Origin: Gemmatimonadota bacterium
GTDB lineage: Bacteria > Gemmatimonadota > Gemmatimonadetes > Longimicrobiales > Gaopeijiaceae
Length of the DNA stretch: 64,000 nucleotides
Direction: 5' to 3'
Assembly: GCA_028875075.1 (NCBI GenBank)
Contig: JAPPGF010000012.1
Location: forward strand, 461 to 64,460
The notes beneath the pieces are model-generated. The model worked only from the letters and a program-made list of their open reading frames with translations, was not told where the DNA came from and searched no databases. Both the position numbers and the translations under genes were made by a program. Positions 17,490-25,927 of this stretch are shown one piece after another (position 1 is the first letter of the stretch; each line of letters starts with the position of its first letter).

Positions 17490-18659
17490 TCACGGAGCGT
17501 CGGAGCCGAGCTCCCGCACGCGCCGGAGGAGCGCCCGCCGGCGAGCGCTCCGTTGGTCCTCATGGACGGTGCCGTCCGGGCTTTCCTCATCCAGTCGGGC
17601 CACTTCCAACAGGAGCAGCTGCCGGCGCTCGAACGGGCTCATGCGTACGTCCATGTCTGCGGCGGGCACGGCCGAGGCCATGCGCGCTACTGCGTCGCGG
17701 GGCCGCAGCACTGCGAAGACACCGGCGCCGGTCAGTGTCATCGCGATGCTGACCGCCACCCAACCCAGCAGAAGTTCGGGCGGATCGACCAGCTCTCGGA
17801 CCGACACGACCGCGTCCACGAGCTGCGCCCCGGTGTAGCGCTGGTAGCGCACGCCCATAGCCATCTCGACCGGCTGTTCGCTGACGAGCCCCTCCACGGC
17901 CAGACGGGGGGCGGGCTCGCGCACGAGCAGCCCGACCTCACTCGTGACGCCAGGATAGCGCAAGGTCACGAAGGGGTCGGGCAGACGGTAACGCACCAGG
18001 ACTTCCCTCTGTCCCGGGGGAATGGCCGACGTCACGCGCAACGCTCCTTCAACGATCCGTGCCGCGTTGGGGGCCATCTGTTCCCCGCCGATCTCCAGGT
18101 CGACGGCCCCGGCCGGTAGCGGATAGACCCAAGTCGCTCCTCCCGTCCCCGCTACCAGCGTCCGCTCTCCGTCGTTGACGAGCTGCATCATGTCGGTCAC
18201 ATACCACCCCTCCGGCTCCCCTTCGAGCATCGTGTAGCGAGCCGAGAGCGGAAGGAGCGCGCCGGCGGCGGGGGCCACGGTCGTATCGTAGACCTGCAGG
18301 ACATGGAGGCTGTCCAGCTGTGCAGCTCCGTGGATCGGCGTCCCGAAATACTCGACGCCCTCATGGTCAACCGAAAAGAACCACACGTCCGCGAACGTGG
18401 AAGCATCGGGCACGCTCGGAAGACCGAATCGGAACTGGCCGTCCGCTCCGCTGCGCAAGCTGTCGACCGGCCCGGCATTGCCAGCGGACACGCGATGGAG
18501 CACTACTCGCACCGAAGGCAACGGGTCTTCGCCCAGAAGCACCCGTCCCCGCAGCTCGGCGGTGCCGACCTCCTGCCCGTCAACCGATCCCGCAGCCCAC
18601 AGGGCGGCGGCGAGGAAGAGGAACGCGGCCTTGCTCAGCTCAAGGCGTGAAGCGGCCAA
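17490..18659 (-). CDS. exported single-pass membrane protein, unknown function
   Basis: The 389-residue protein has a signal peptide (ends near SVDGQE). A carboxypeptidase-regulatory-like/transthyretin-type beta domain follows (GTAELRGRVLLGEDPLPSVRVVLHR), with further beta-rich sequence, one transmembrane helix around residues 295-320 (LLGWVAVSIAMTLTGAGVFAVL) and a charged cytoplasmic tail of about 65 residues. I do not recognise a named family. It overlaps the end of the bifunctional nuclease gene by 20 bases and precedes recO, so it is probably co-transcribed with both. A role in sensing or anchoring an external ligand is only a guess from topology. Confidence 0.7.
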   Translation of the reverse strand: MAASRLELSKAAFLFLAAALWAAGSVDGQEVGTAELRGRVLLGEDPLPSVRVVLHRVSAGNAGPVDSLRSGADGQFRFGLPSVPDASTFADVWFFSVDHEGVEYFGTPIHGAAQLDSLHVLQVYDTTVAPAAGALLPLSARYTMLEGEPEGWYVTDMMQLVNDGERTLVAGTGGATWVYPLPAGAVDLEIGGEQMAPNAARIVEGALRVTSAIPPGQREVLVRYRLPDPFVTLRYPGVTSEVGLLVREPAPRLAVEGLVSEQPVEMAMGVRYQRYTGAQLVDAVVSVRELVDPPELLLGWVAVSIAMTLTGAGVFAVLRPRDAVARMASAVPAADMDVRMSPFERRQLLLLEVARLDEESPDGTVHEDQRSARRRALLRRVRELGSDAP

Positions 18660-19167
18660 AGTCCTCGGGATTCAGGCGCCGCAAGTGCTCTTCTAGCTGC
18701 TCCGGATCCATGGTCTCCGATGGCCCCTCGCCCTTCGGCGTACTACCCGGGTCCGGCGCCTCCTCGGCGATCTCGATGGAGGCGCGCTCCAGTAGGTCAT
18801 CCTGGGCGAAGATCCGCGCCTTGGTACGCAGCGCTATGGCGATCGAATCGGACGGACGCGCATCCACGGAGATCACCTCGCCGTTGCGATGGACGATCAG
18901 CTCCGCGTAATACGTGTTCTTTTCCACACGGCTGATGACTACCTTCCGCAGGCTACCGCCCAGCCCGTTCAGCACGGCGACCAGCAAGTCATGCGTGAGC
19001 GGTCGAGAAAACTCCATGTCGGCCAGCTGCATCGCGATCGCACTTGCCTCGCCGGGGCCGATCCAGATCGGCAGCACGCGCTCGCCGCCCGTCTCCTCCA
19101 AGATGACCACGGGTGTGTTGCTGGAGCGGTCTAGCCCGAGGCTCTGGACCTTGACCTCGACGAGCAC
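18640..19167 (-). CDS. bifunctional nuclease (BFN/DUF151) family protein
   Basis: The 175-residue protein shows the BFN family core: LVEVKVQSLGLDRSSNTPVVIL, LPIWIGPGEASAIA, RPLTHDLLVAVLNGLGG and ISVDARPSDSIAIALR. An acidic C-terminal tail follows. Plant and bacterial relatives have RNase/DNase activity, but the biochemical role in bacteria is unclear. I chose the GTG at 19167, which follows a GGCGGAG ribosome site, over the ATG at 19200. It lies downstream of metK on the same strand. Confidence 0.82.
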   Translation of the reverse strand: MLVEVKVQSLGLDRSSNTPVVILEETGGERVLPIWIGPGEASAIAMQLADMEFSRPLTHDLLVAVLNGLGGSLRKVVISRVEKNTYYAELIVHRNGEVISVDARPSDSIAIALRTKARIFAQDDLLERASIEIAEEAPDPGSTPKGEGPSETMDPEQLEEHLRRLNPEDFGRFTP

Positions 19168-19252
19168 GCGATTGCTCCGCCTGCAGGGGGGAGAGAGCAA
19201 ACCTCGCGTACAGTACTCCCCAGGGGGAGGCGGGTTCGCCCACCCGCGTGCT

Positions 19253-20425
19253 CTAGAGCCCGAGAACGTCGCGCAATTGTGCCGCCTGCTCCGTCCGCTC
19301 CCACGGGAAGAGCCACATCTTCCCGCGCGGTCCGTCTACGTACTCCGCTTGCCGGCCGAAATGCCCATAGGCGGCGGTGTAAGCGTAGATCGGATTCCTG
19401 AGCCCGAGTGTCTCGATGATCGCTCCGGGGCGAAAGTCGAAGGTCCCCGCTACCGCCTTCTCGATCGCGGCGTCCTCCACCACGGCCGTTCCGAACGTGT
19501 TCACGTGGACCGATACCGGCTCCGCGACCCCGATCGCGTACGCGAGCTGAATCTCGCAGCGCCGGGCGGCGCCGCACGCGACCACGTTCTTGGCAGCCCA
19601 GCGCGCCGCGTACGACGCCGAACGGTCAACCTTCGTGGCGTCCTTGCCGGAGAACGCGCCGCCGCCGTGGTGACCGGCTCCTCCGTAGCTGTCCACGATG
19701 ATCTTCCGGCCCGTGAGACCGGCATCGCCGCGGGGGCCGCCGATCTGGAACATACCGGTCGGATTCACGTGGAAGACACATCGATCGTCGAGCAGTGGGG
19801 CGGGGATCGCCGGCTTCACCACCTTCTCGATGATGTCGCGGCCGATCATGTCCTGGCACACGTCGGGCCCGTGCTGCGCGCTGACCACGACGGTGTGAAC
19901 CCGCACGGGGCGAGCGCCGTCGTAATCGACCGTGACCTGGCTCTTGCCGTCCGGGCGCAGGTAGGCCAGCTCCCCCGACTTGCGCATGTGCGCCAGACGA
20001 CTTGTGATGCGGTGGGCAAACTGGATCGGCGCGGGCATCAACGCTTCGGTCTCGTCCGTGGCATAGCCGAACATCACGCCCTGGTCGCCGGCGCCACCGC
20101 GGTCCACCCCCATCGCGATGTCGGCGGACTGCTGGTCTACCGCCGTCAGGACCGCACAGGTCTCGGAGTCGATGCCGTAGGCCGGGTCAGTGTAGCCGAT
20201 CTGGCACAGGGCATTGCGCACTATGTGGGGGATGTCGACTTCAGTTTCGCTGCTGATCTCTCCCGCGACCAACACGAGCCCAGTCGTCACGAGCGTCTCG
20301 CAAGCAACGCGCGCGTGGCTGTCGTCCTCCAGGATACGATCCAGCACGGCGTCCGAGATCTGGTCGGCGATCTTGTCGGGATGCCCTTCGGTTACCGACT
20401 CGGACGTGAAGAGCCTGCGGCCCAC
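19253..20425 (-). CDS. metK: S-adenosylmethionine synthetase
   Basis: The 390-residue enzyme makes S-adenosylmethionine from methionine and ATP. The N-terminus has [20 protein letters not shown]. The [12 protein letters not shown] motif and the P-loop-like [16 protein letters not shown] motif are both present and normal. The GTG start at 20425 is preceded by AGGAAGG. It follows ptsI after an 81-base gap that contains a strong hairpin, and precedes the bifunctional nuclease. Confidence 0.96.
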   Translation of the reverse strand: MGRRLFTSESVTEGHPDKIADQISDAVLDRILEDDSHARVACETLVTTGLVLVAGEISSETEVDIPHIVRNALCQIGYTDPAYGIDSETCAVLTAVDQQSADIAMGVDRGGAGDQGVMFGYATDETEALMPAPIQFAHRITSRLAHMRKSGELAYLRPDGKSQVTVDYDGARPVRVHTVVVSAQHGPDVCQDMIGRDIIEKVVKPAIPAPLLDDRCVFHVNPTGMFQIGGPRGDAGLTGRKIIVDSYGGAGHHGGGAFSGKDATKVDRSASYAARWAAKNVVACGAARRCEIQLAYAIGVAEPVSVHVNTFGTAVVEDAAIEKAVAGTFDFRPGAIIETLGLRNPIYAYTAAYGHFGRQAEYVDGPRGKMWLFPWERTEQAAQLRDVLGL

Positions 20426-20458
20426 GGGCCTTCCTAGAGTGGGTTCAGGTGGTGACGA

Positions 20459-20500
20459 AGCTTCCGGACGGGAGGCGCCGGAGCGGAGGCGCCGGAAGCT
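20459..20500 (-). promoter_or_regulatory. hairpin in the ptsI-metK gap (possible attenuator or leader element)
   Basis: A perfect 9-base inverted repeat, AGCTTCCGG and CCGGAAGCT, encloses a 24-base loop. The loop region and right arm contain a 12-base direct repeat GGAGGCGCCGGA. No U-run follows, so it is not a classical terminator. It lies about 34 bases before the metK start, a place where SAM-sensing leaders occur in other bacteria, but I could not match it to a known SAM riboswitch class. Confidence 0.4.
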
Positions 20501-20506
20501 ACCCTG

Positions 20507-22288
20507 TCAACCGCCGGGGGACAAGTTCCAGCGTCCCGAGAACGCGGCCAAGTCCACGGAGTTCCCGATCCCGTCGACGAGCGCGCGGAAGACCTCACTC
20601 GCGCTGGACGCGGCCAGCGCCCTGCGAGCTGCATGGCGCGCCTCCTCCAAGCTGAAACTGCGCACGGCGTGCTTCACCTCGGGCAGCGCCGGCCAGGCCA
20701 CCGACAGCGAGGTAATGCCGAGTCCGAGCAGCAAGAAAGTCCCCACGGGGTTCGCGGCAAGCTCCCCGCAGATGCTCACCTCGATGTCGGCCGACCGTGC
20801 GGCGCCCGCGACTTGGCGCAGCAGGTGCACAACGGCGGGATGGAAGGGACTGTACATGCTCGCCAGACGCGCGTTGGCACGGTCTACCGCCAACGTGTAC
20901 TGCACGAGGTCGTTCGTGCCGATCGAGAAATAGTCCGCGTGCTTCGCCAGCTCCGCCGCGTCCAGGGCCGCTGCCGGAGTCTCGATCATGATCCCCACCT
21001 TGTAGGCGGAGTCGTACGCGGTGCCCGCCTTCTTCAGCGTGTCCTCCTCCTCCCTGAGCATGGCTCTGGTGCGCTGGATTTCCGTGCTGTCGTTGATGAG
21101 CGGCAGCAGCACGTGCACGTCGCCGTGCGCGCTCGAGCGCAGGATCGCCCTCAGCTGGGTGCGGAAGAGCTGCGGTTCGTCGAGGCAGACCCGGATGGCA
21201 CGCCACCCGAGGAACGGGTTCTCCTCGGCGGGCATGTGCAGAAACATCGGAAACTTGTCGCCGCCGAGGTCGAAGGTGCGGATGTAGACGCTACCGTCCG
21301 CAAACGCTTCTGCGACCTCGCGATAGGCGCCGTACTGCTCTTCCTCCCCCGGCATCACCGCGCGGCCGACCACCAGGAACTCCGTGCGGTATAGGCCGAC
21401 CCCTTCGGCCCCGTGGTCCTTCGCGTCGTCTGCCTCCTCGGGAAGATCGAGGTTGGCACGCAGCACCACCGGTTGGCCGTCACGAGTGACCGACTCCTGG
21501 CCGGCCAACACGACGATCTCCTCCTCCATCTCGAGGAGCTGGGACCGGCGTTCCTCGAACACGGCGCGGTCGTGTTCGTTCGGATCCAGCACGACGCGCC
21601 CGATGCGCCCGTCCAGAATGGCCAGCTGCCCCTCCCTGACCCGGGTCGTGATGTCCCTGAGCCCCACGACGGCGGGGATCGAGAGCGAGCGGGCGAGGAT
21701 GGCCCAGTGCGACGTACGCGTGCCGCCGTCGGTCGCGATGCCGGCAACCTGCTCGGAATCGAGCTGCACCGTGAGGCTGGGCGTGATGTTGGCCGCGACC
21801 AGGATGACCGGATCGGCGCCGAGCACGACCGCCGTCGGATCGGGCAGGCCCAAGAGACGGGTGAGCAGTCGGATCTTCAGATCCTCGAGGTCGTTCAGCT
21901 TGTCCAGCACCATCGCGTTGGCCCGCCGCGTCCACATGGTATGGAGCTCGAGCATGCGCCACTGGAAGGCGCGAGGCGCGCTGAGGCGGTTCTCTCGGAT
22001 GTAGCGCACGGTGCCCTCGGCGATCTCCACGTCGTCGAGCATGACGATCTGCGGATCGAAGATGCGCGCCTCGACAGGTCCCAGGCGTTCCTCGGCATGC
22101 GCCTTGAGCTCATTCAACCGCTGGCGCGACCACTCGCGCGCCGCGTGGAAGCGCTCCACTTCCCTGTCGACGAGCTCCGTCGACACCGTCTGGTGCGGGA
22201 CCTCCGGCGCTCCCCAATGGAGCACTTGCACGGGGCCAAAACCGATGCCCTCCGTGGCGCCGAATCCGTCCACGACCACGGACATCAA
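20507..22288 (-). CDS. ptsI: PTS enzyme I (phosphoenolpyruvate-protein phosphotransferase)
   Basis: The 593-residue protein is a full-length enzyme I. It has the N-terminal HPr-binding/swivelling domain with the active His in GGTRTSHWAILARSL. The C-terminal PEP-binding TIM barrel shows LYRTEFLVVGR, LGGDKFP, MIETPAAAL, YFSIGTNDLVQYTLAVDR and SICGELAANP. It takes phosphate from PEP and gives it to HPr, whose gene lies 34 bases upstream. Co-orientation with HPr, the EII genes and hprK makes this a complete relay locus. Confidence 0.95.
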   Translation of the reverse strand: MMSVVVDGFGATEGIGFGPVQVLHWGAPEVPHQTVSTELVDREVERFHAAREWSRQRLNELKAHAEERLGPVEARIFDPQIVMLDDVEIAEGTVRYIRENRLSAPRAFQWRMLELHTMWTRRANAMVLDKLNDLEDLKIRLLTRLLGLPDPTAVVLGADPVILVAANITPSLTVQLDSEQVAGIATDGGTRTSHWAILARSLSIPAVVGLRDITTRVREGQLAILDGRIGRVVLDPNEHDRAVFEERRSQLLEMEEEIVVLAGQESVTRDGQPVVLRANLDLPEEADDAKDHGAEGVGLYRTEFLVVGRAVMPGEEEQYGAYREVAEAFADGSVYIRTFDLGGDKFPMFLHMPAEENPFLGWRAIRVCLDEPQLFRTQLRAILRSSAHGDVHVLLPLINDSTEIQRTRAMLREEEDTLKKAGTAYDSAYKVGIMIETPAAALDAAELAKHADYFSIGTNDLVQYTLAVDRANARLASMYSPFHPAVVHLLRQVAGAARSADIEVSICGELAANPVGTFLLLGLGITSLSVAWPALPEVKHAVRSFSLEEARHAARRALAASSASEVFRALVDGIGNSVDLAAFSGRWNLSPGG

Positions 22289-22322
22289 CAGGCTCCCAAG
22301 AGCCGGCTCGGCACTCGACGGC

Positions 22323-22604
22323 TCACGCCTCTTCCTCGAAACCGCTGGCTATCAGGCGGGTGAGCGCGTCCAGTGCCTCGCCCGCGCGTTCACCGCTACA
22401 CCGGAGCTCCACTTCGCTCCCGTGCTCGGCGGCGAGCATGAGCACCCCCATGATGCTCTTGGCGTTCACCGTGAGTCTGTCCTTGCCGATCTCGATATCG
22501 CACGGGAAATCACTGGCGAGCTTCACCAGCTGCGCGGCGGGACGCGCGTGCAGCCCGGCCCGGTTGACGATCTGAACGCTCCGCTCTACGGCGTCCCCGC
22601 TCAT
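22323..22604 (-). CDS. ptsH: HPr phosphocarrier protein
   Basis: The 93-residue HPr has the catalytic His in the sequence RAGLHARPAAQLVKLA. The regulatory Ser, target of HPr kinase, is in VNAKSIMGVLMLAA. Both phosphorylation sites are intact. It relays phosphate from enzyme I (just downstream) to EIIA proteins. The presence of the Ser site together with hprK at 24.9 kb supports HPr(Ser-P) control here. Confidence 0.95.
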   Translation of the reverse strand: MSGDAVERSVQIVNRAGLHARPAAQLVKLASDFPCDIEIGKDRLTVNAKSIMGVLMLAAEHGSEVELRCSGERAGEALDALTRLIASGFEEEA

Positions 22605-22635
22605 CGCCGGCCCTGGTCCGGGCGCGTCTGGCCAC

Positions 22636-23397
22636 TCACCGCGCCGCCACCGTCAGGATGCTCACCACGGCACCGACCACAACCACGGCGGCGGGCCGCC
22701 AGACGCGGACGCCGCCCACAAGGCCCACGACGAAGGCGCCCACCGCCAGGACAAGCCACAACGCCTCGCTGGCGCCGCCGCGCAGTCCAGCGGCCGACGC
22801 TGCAGGACCGACCGTGCACACGAGCCCTGCGAACACGCCCAGCAGGAGTGCGCCTGCCCTGCTCACCGTTTCGGTCCTGCGGCCCAGTGCGGCTTCGCGC
22901 AGCACGCGGCCTACTTCATGCCCCCAGCGCAATCCGGTCCGAAATCCCCACAGACGCAGAGCCAAGTGACCGAGGTTGTATGGCAGCAAGAAGACCAACA
23001 CGCACAGCCAGGGCGGCGCTCCGCTGAAATGCGCAATGAGCCCGAGCAGGGCGGTCGCAGGCAGCCAGGCTGCCCATACGAGCGCGTCACCCAGCCCGCC
23101 CAACGGTCCCTTGATCGCCGTCTTGAAGCGCCGCACGAGCTCGGGGTCACAGCCGTCGGCCTCAAGCTTCGCCGCGGCCCCCAGGGCCAGGCCGGCCAAG
23201 TAGGGATGCGCGTTGAAGTGCTCCGTGTGCCGGCGCAGCGCCTCGGTCAGCTGCGGGCCCCGGAACACCTGGCGCAGCACAGGCAGCAAGGCGAACGCGA
23301 AGCCGCCCCCGAGCATCGTGCGGTAGTTCCATGATCCCTGAATGGTGAAGGAACGCAGGAATGCGGACGCGCGCGCAGACGAAGTGACGGCGCTCAA
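22636..23397 (-). CDS. PTS mannose/fructose/sorbose-family EIID component
   Basis: The ORF track shows a 436-residue reading frame, but its first part overlaps EIIC out of frame and is not real. The gene probably starts at the TTG at 23397, overlapping the EIIC stop (TTGA), which gives 253 residues. Family motifs are the opening GSWNYRTMLGGGFAFALLP, then HTEHFNAHPYLAGLALG, and IKGPLGGLGDALVW. The C-terminal half has several hydrophobic helices. It forms the sugar channel with EIIC. It is slightly shorter than E. coli ManZ (283). Confidence 0.86.
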   Translation of the reverse strand: MSAVTSSARASAFLRSFTIQGSWNYRTMLGGGFAFALLPVLRQVFRGPQLTEALRRHTEHFNAHPYLAGLALGAAAKLEADGCDPELVRRFKTAIKGPLGGLGDALVWAAWLPATALLGLIAHFSGAPPWLCVLVFLLPYNLGHLALRLWGFRTGLRWGHEVGRVLREAALGRRTETVSRAGALLLGVFAGLVCTVGPAASAAGLRGGASEALWLVLAVGAFVVGLVGGVRVWRPAAVVVVGAVVSILTVAAR

Positions 23398-24053
23398 AGG
23401 AGCAGTCCTCCGAGAGCGCCGCCCGCGAGGCCGACCAGGAACAGTGTGCGGCGGCGGCGAAAGCCGCCGAAGCTCTGGAGCAGGATACCGGCCGATACCG
23501 CGGCGCCCACCAGGAACAAGCCGACCGTGTCGGGCTGACCGAGCGGCCAGCGCCCGTTCAGGTGAGCTACTACCAGATCCGCCAGCCAGACCCCCGTTCC
23601 GGTCACCAGGGCGCCGCGGACGAAATCCAACAGCAACGCCAGCAGGTGTCCTCCCGCCACGCGACGGGGCCGGAGTTCGGAGTGCATCGGATCGGGCACG
23701 ACGCGGATGTTCAGGTTGCGCAGTCCGCTGATGCTCCAACCTCCCAGCTGACCCCAAACCAGACCGAAGCCCACGGCCAACGCCAGGGGGCCGGGGCCAG
23801 GATGCGTCGCGGCGGTGGCCGCCGCCACCACGGTCGCCGTAGCGCCCTCCGGGAAGCGCGCGCCGCCTACCGGAAAGGCGACCAGCAGGTAGATCTCCAG
23901 GATCACCCCGGCCAGGAAACCCGCTCGCAGGTCTCCGGACAGCCATCCCGAGAGGAATCCGGCCGCCAGGGGGCGAGACAGCATGAGCTGCGCCACGGAG
24001 GTGGAGTCGAGCGCCAGGGCACCACCCAGCAGCGAGGCTCCGAGAAGCGTCAC
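23394..24053 (-). CDS. PTS mannose-family EIIC component
   Basis: The 219-residue protein is almost wholly hydrophobic, with about six to seven transmembrane segments. It matches the ManY type: ALALDSTSVAQLMLSRPLAAGFLSGWL near the start, then LAGVILEIYLLVAFPVGGARFPEGATA. It is shorter than typical EIIC (about 260). The GTG start lies 4 bases after the EIIB stop, and the gene ends overlapping EIID. Together with EIID it should move a hexose or amino sugar across the membrane; the substrate is not readable. Confidence 0.84.
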   Translation of the reverse strand: MTLLGASLLGGALALDSTSVAQLMLSRPLAAGFLSGWLSGDLRAGFLAGVILEIYLLVAFPVGGARFPEGATATVVAAATAATHPGPGPLALAVGFGLVWGQLGGWSISGLRNLNIRVVPDPMHSELRPRRVAGGHLLALLLDFVRGALVTGTGVWLADLVVAHLNGRWPLGQPDTVGLFLVGAAVSAGILLQSFGGFRRRRTLFLVGLAGGALGGLLL

Positions 24054-24056
24054 CTG

Positions 24057-24539
24057 TCAGTCCTCGATAAGGTTATCCAGGCCGACTCCAAGCGAGCCCG
24101 GAAGGTCCCGACCCGAGACCGTCACGCCCTCCTCGGCAAGCGCCCGCACCCGCTCGCGATCCTCCGCACTGAGGTAGAGATAGGGCCGGACGCGGCGGCG
24201 GCCCTCCGTGTGGTGGATTCCTCCGAGGTTCACGCTCTCGCCCTCCATAGCGTGCTCCCGAGCGAGCCCGAGCATCGACTCGAGGTCGCGGGTGAGTACT
24301 ACCGTGCGTGCCTCGCCGGCTCTCCACGACGCAATGCGCTCGCGTGCGTCGGCGACGGAACAGAAACCCACGTCCGTGGCGTCCGCCGCCGCCAGCCGGT
24401 AGAGCTCCTGTTCCCATTCGCTGTTGGCGAGTTCATCATCGACGACCACGTAGCGATCCGGCTGGAGCTGCTTACCCCAACCGATCACGACCTGGCCGTG
24501 GATGAGCCGCTCGTCAACCCGGAACAGGAGAATCGGCAT
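24057..24539 (-). CDS. PTS mannose-family EIIB component
   Basis: The 160-residue protein shows the EIIB-Man signature FRVDERLIHGQVVIGWG with the phosphorylatable His. Further family blocks are YVVVDDELANSEWEQELYRLAA, VNLGGIHHTEGRRRVRPYLYLS and a C-terminal LEDxGVxVxxRDLP-like stretch. It accepts phosphate from EIIA and passes it to the sugar. Its ATG overlaps the EIIA gene by 26 bases, so translation is likely coupled. Confidence 0.9.
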   Translation of the reverse strand: MPILLFRVDERLIHGQVVIGWGKQLQPDRYVVVDDELANSEWEQELYRLAAADATDVGFCSVADARERIASWRAGEARTVVLTRDLESMLGLAREHAMEGESVNLGGIHHTEGRRRVRPYLYLSAEDRERVRALAEEGVTVSGRDLPGSLGVGLDNLIED

Positions 24540-24939
24540 TGGGCAGATGCGCGGTGACGGCGGCCCGACCTCGTTCGACGAGACGCGGAACGAGCTGGTC
24601 GAGCGGCAGCTCCCGGTTGAACACGAACTCCAGCAACATCGGGAGATTCACCCCGCACACCACGGCACTCTCCCTGCTGCGGCATACCAGCCTGGCTGCG
24701 AGCGCGCAGCTCCCGGAGTGCATGTCGGTAAAGACGAGCGCGGGGCCCGGCCCGGCGGTCCGGGCCAGCTCGTCCCTCAGCGCCTCCGGCCCCTTCCCCT
24801 CGTTCGAGAGCGCGATGAGGACATTCCCTTCCACGCCTGCGATGCGGTGGACCGCGTCTACCAGCCCCGTGGCCATGCCGCCGTGGCCGAGCACGACCCC
24901 GTACGCAGGCGGGGCGGCCGTCTCATTCACGGCTCTCAC
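24514..24939 (-). CDS. PTS mannose-family EIIA component
   Basis: The 141-residue protein begins AYGVVLGHGGMATGLVDAVHRIAG, with the phosphorylatable His in GHGGMATG. VFTDMHSGSCALAARLV and VCGVNLPMLLEFVF follow, all typical of EIIA-Man. It receives phosphate from HPr. It overlaps the end of hprK by 4 bases and the start of EIIB by 26, so all four EII genes and hprK look like one translationally coupled unit. Confidence 0.9.
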   Translation of the reverse strand: MRAVNETAAPPAYGVVLGHGGMATGLVDAVHRIAGVEGNVLIALSNEGKGPEALRDELARTAGPGPALVFTDMHSGSCALAARLVCRSRESAVVCGVNLPMLLEFVFNRELPLDQLVPRLVERGRAAVTAHLPNADSPVPG

Positions 24940-25880
24940 TCGTAGTCCTGCTCAAGATATTCCTGGACGGAAGTCATGGCCGCGCGCACGCGCTGATCGA
25001 ACGCAGCCGCCGCGTCCACGCCTGCGTAACGCAGCAGATGATTCATCGCGATCACTTCCGACACGACCGTTATGTTCTTCCCAGGGTTCAGGGGCACGGT
25101 CAGCCGCGGCACGTTAACACCCAAGATGTTCGTGCTGTCCCGCTCAAGCCCCGTGCGTCCGTAATTCCGATCGACGTCCCAGTACTCAAGGTGGACGATC
25201 ACCTCGATCCGCTTCTGCAGTCGAATCGCGCGAATCCCGAACAGTGCCGCGACGTCGATGATCCCGATACCCCGGATCTCCATGTGGTGGCTCTGAAGCT
25301 CGTGGCCCTTCCCGATCAGGATCTCGTTCCCGTGGCGGGACACCATCACGAGATCGTCCGCCACGAGTCGGTGCCCACGCTCGACCAGGTCGAGGACGCA
25401 TTCGCTTTTTCCTACGCCGCTCTGGCCTACGAACAGCAGGCCTACGCCGTAGACGTCCGCCAGCGAACCGTGCAAAGTTGTCCGGGGCGCCAGCGCGGCT
25501 TCCAGGAACGGCTTGATCACTGCGAAGAAGTCGCGTGTGGATAGCGCGCTGCGGAACACCGCGATGCCGGCGGCGACCGCGAGCTCAAGGAACCAGTCCG
25601 GCACGTCCTGGCCCTTGGTCACGAAGACCGCCGGGATGTCGAACCCGAACAGCTTGCGCAGCCGGTCGCGAGCCGTTCCGGGATCGAGGCCCGCCAGGTA
25701 GCTCATCTCCGTCTGGCCGAACACCTGCAGTCTCCCTTCGGCGAAGCGGTCCATGAAGCCGGACAGTGCCAGGCCGGGACTCGATATGTCGGAATCGACG
25801 ACGGGTCGGTCGAGGGAGGCATGCGGCGTGAGCACCTCGAGGGCCAGCGAGCCGCGCCGCGCGTCGAAGACCTCTCGCAC
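24936..25880 (-). CDS. hprK: HPr kinase/phosphorylase
   Basis: The protein has an N-terminal domain (LTVREVFDARRG..., SDISSPGLALSGF, RLQVFGQTEMSYL). The C-terminal kinase domain has the P-loop GQSGVGKSECVLDL, the HprK signature MEIRGIGIIDVAALFGI and VPLNPGKNITVVSEVIAMN. It phosphorylates and dephosphorylates the Ser of HPr according to metabolic state. The start is uncertain: the GTG at 25880 gives 314 residues, the usual family size, while a CTG at 25931 would overlap the glycosyltransferase stop. The ORF start at 26081 lies deep in the upstream gene and is rejected. Confidence 0.93.
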   Translation of the reverse strand: MREVFDARRGSLALEVLTPHASLDRPVVDSDISSPGLALSGFMDRFAEGRLQVFGQTEMSYLAGLDPGTARDRLRKLFGFDIPAVFVTKGQDVPDWFLELAVAAGIAVFRSALSTRDFFAVIKPFLEAALAPRTTLHGSLADVYGVGLLFVGQSGVGKSECVLDLVERGHRLVADDLVMVSRHGNEILIGKGHELQSHHMEIRGIGIIDVAALFGIRAIRLQKRIEVIVHLEYWDVDRNYGRTGLERDSTNILGVNVPRLTVPLNPGKNITVVSEVIAMNHLLRYAGVDAAAAFDQRVRAAMTSVQEYLEQDYE

Positions 25881-25927
25881 GGTGAGGGGCGCCCGCCTGC
25901 CTCCCTTCGAATAGTCGTTGTCGGGGC

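Noticed and set aside
18914-20437. 507-residue plus-strand ORF
   Set aside because: It is the antisense shadow of metK and the bifunctional nuclease gene; His/Arg/Val-rich composition without motifs.
22636-23946. 436-residue minus-strand ORF as a single protein
   Set aside because: Its first 183 codons overlap EIIC out of frame and are Arg/Gly-rich with no family match. The real EIID begins at the TTG at 23397.
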